A stretch of 64,000 nt of DNA from positions 58,526,429 to 58,590,428 of the forward strand of contig JBCNJP010000006.1 in NCBI GenBank assembly GCA_039602395.1, written 5' to 3'. Numbering within the stretch: the first letter of the stretch is position 1; each line of letters starts with the position of its first letter. Below the pieces are notes generated by a model, which made no database searches, was not told the origin of the DNA, and was given only the letters and a program-made list of their open reading frames with translations. Source of the DNA: Deinandra increscens subsp. villosa (taxonomy: Eukaryota; Streptophyta; Magnoliopsida; Asterales; Asteraceae). Position numbers and translations under genes: made by a program. Of this stretch, positions 63,534 through 64,000 are shown piece by piece.

Positions 63534-63685
63534 AGCTTAACCACATGAATTCATACTTGATACTTGATTCTACACATCAAACTGTTGAAAAATGAAAGTA
63601 GTCTTGGGAGTAGAACCAAACATACTTACAAGTTGTGGCAAAGGTACATTTGACACATACTAAATTTGGGTGTTTGTTGTTGATC
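63534..63685. other. Convergent 3' regions of RopGEF and psaH
   Basis: About 155 bp between the two stop codons; no further gene. Both 3' UTRs must lie here and could overlap. Confidence 0.5.
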
Positions 63686-63688
63686 AGA

Positions 63689-63868
63689 TTAGATTTTGCC
63701 ACGTGGACCAAGCTTCGGTTTTTGTTGTGGGCCCTTCACGATTGGTAACACGTCCCCTGTGGCGGTGGAGCTGAAGTAAGCGAGGGTGGAACCACCTCCC
63801 AATATCAGGAACTTGAGCAGCAATCCTCTCTTGGTAAAGGGTGCAGCGAATGTCTCGAAGAACTTGCT
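63689..63868 (-). CDS. psaH: Photosystem I subunit H (PSI-H), last exon; gene runs off the right edge
   Basis: The minus strand, after an acceptor GATTACAG at 63869-63876, reads SKFFETFAAPFTKRGLLLKF then LILGGGSTLAYFSSTATGDV, LPIVKGPQQKPKLGPRGKI and TAA: 59 residues that I recognise as the C-terminal part of PsaH (subunit VI). PSI-H is a nuclear-coded thylakoid membrane protein of photosystem I, needed for state transitions because it forms the docking site for LHCII. The hydrophobic GLLLKFLILGGGSTLAYF is its membrane segment. The transit peptide and N-terminal exon(s) are beyond 64000; 63877-64000 is intron. No change from the usual C-terminus is evident. Confidence 0.93.
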   Translation of the reverse strand, partial: SKFFETFAAPFTKRGLLLKFLILGGGSTLAYFSSTATGDVLPIVKGPQQKPKLGPRGKI

Positions 63869-64000
63869 CTGTAATCAAATTTATCAAAATGTAGATCTTT
63901 AGAGAAAGGGATTCATGTGTGTACAGACTACAGACTATAACTATTCATATACATAGTGTACAAAACAATACAACCAGCAAAAAGAATGGTTATACAATCT

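Noticed and set aside
1..64000. CRISPR array, bacterial operon, ribosome binding sites
   Set aside because: The window is plant nuclear DNA; tandem repeats here lack the spacer-repeat form, and genes are spliced.
1..64000. tRNA or rRNA genes
   Set aside because: No cloverleaf with conserved A and B boxes or rRNA segment was noticed by eye; a tRNAscan run would be decisive.

Overview
The window is nuclear DNA of a flowering plant: spliced genes with GT-AG introns, a nuclear photosystem I subunit gene (psaH), a PRONE-type RopGEF gene, a hydroxyphenylpyruvate/hydroxypyruvate reductase gene, and a very high load of plant transposable elements (LINE, Copia, Mutator-like, fold-back MITEs) in AT-rich sequence. 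The MULE and PB1-like protein types make a eudicot, perhaps an Asteraceae species, the best guess; this is inference, not proven by the sequence.

Layout. 0-13 kb is almost all mobile DNA: a LINE fragment (75-503), a 109-bp tandem repeat, a fold-back element (about 1.16-2.13 kb), four terminal-inverted-repeat elements lying head to tail with runs of (TA)n at their junctions (2.2-8.2 kb; the largest holds a broken AP2/ERF gene copy and an ~80-bp satellite), and a decayed LINE (8.5-12.96 kb, minus). 13-20 kb holds a degenerate satellite and several MITEs, among them a near-perfect 397-bp hairpin with a 9-bp target duplication. 20.8-26.95 kb holds parts of an unrecognised minus-strand spliced gene, part of which lies in a 2.38-kb almost identical tandem duplication. 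A small intact plant gene is at 27.3 kb, then a G-box-rich repeat, a truncated LINE with clear target duplications, nested MITEs, and a young Copia retrotransposon (33.62-39.43 kb, minus; LTRs differ at one seen position). A gene with a 5' leader intron (41.3-44.8 kb) carries two solo LTRs. A two-exon HPR2/HPPR gene is at 46.5-48.4 kb. The right edge has a seven-exon RopGEF gene (+) converging on the last exon of psaH (-).

The most striking region is 48.96-59.65 kb. It is a multi-gene Mutator-like element: (1) a PB1-like gene (+), (2) an Athila-ORF1-like gene (-), (3) a small proline-rich acidic gene (+), (4) a seven-exon MULE transposase fused to an OTU cysteine-protease domain (-, reconstructed here as an uninterrupted 1,036-codon frame), (5) a second PB1-like gene (+), and (6) a two-exon Ulp1/C48-like gene (-) that appears to lack its catalytic His and Cys. 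Upstream of or between these genes lie ten copies of one module: two 13-bp palindromes ATACGCNGCGTAT, always 19 bp centre to centre (exactly 6 bp between them), while the 6-bp linkers themselves vary. Two modules sit 26-33 bp upstream of a TATA box. This looks like a shared operator that could tie the cargo genes into one regulon, possibly bound by the FAR1-type domain of the transposase or by a PB1-like protein. The binding role is inference; the motif, its spacing and its placement are seen directly.
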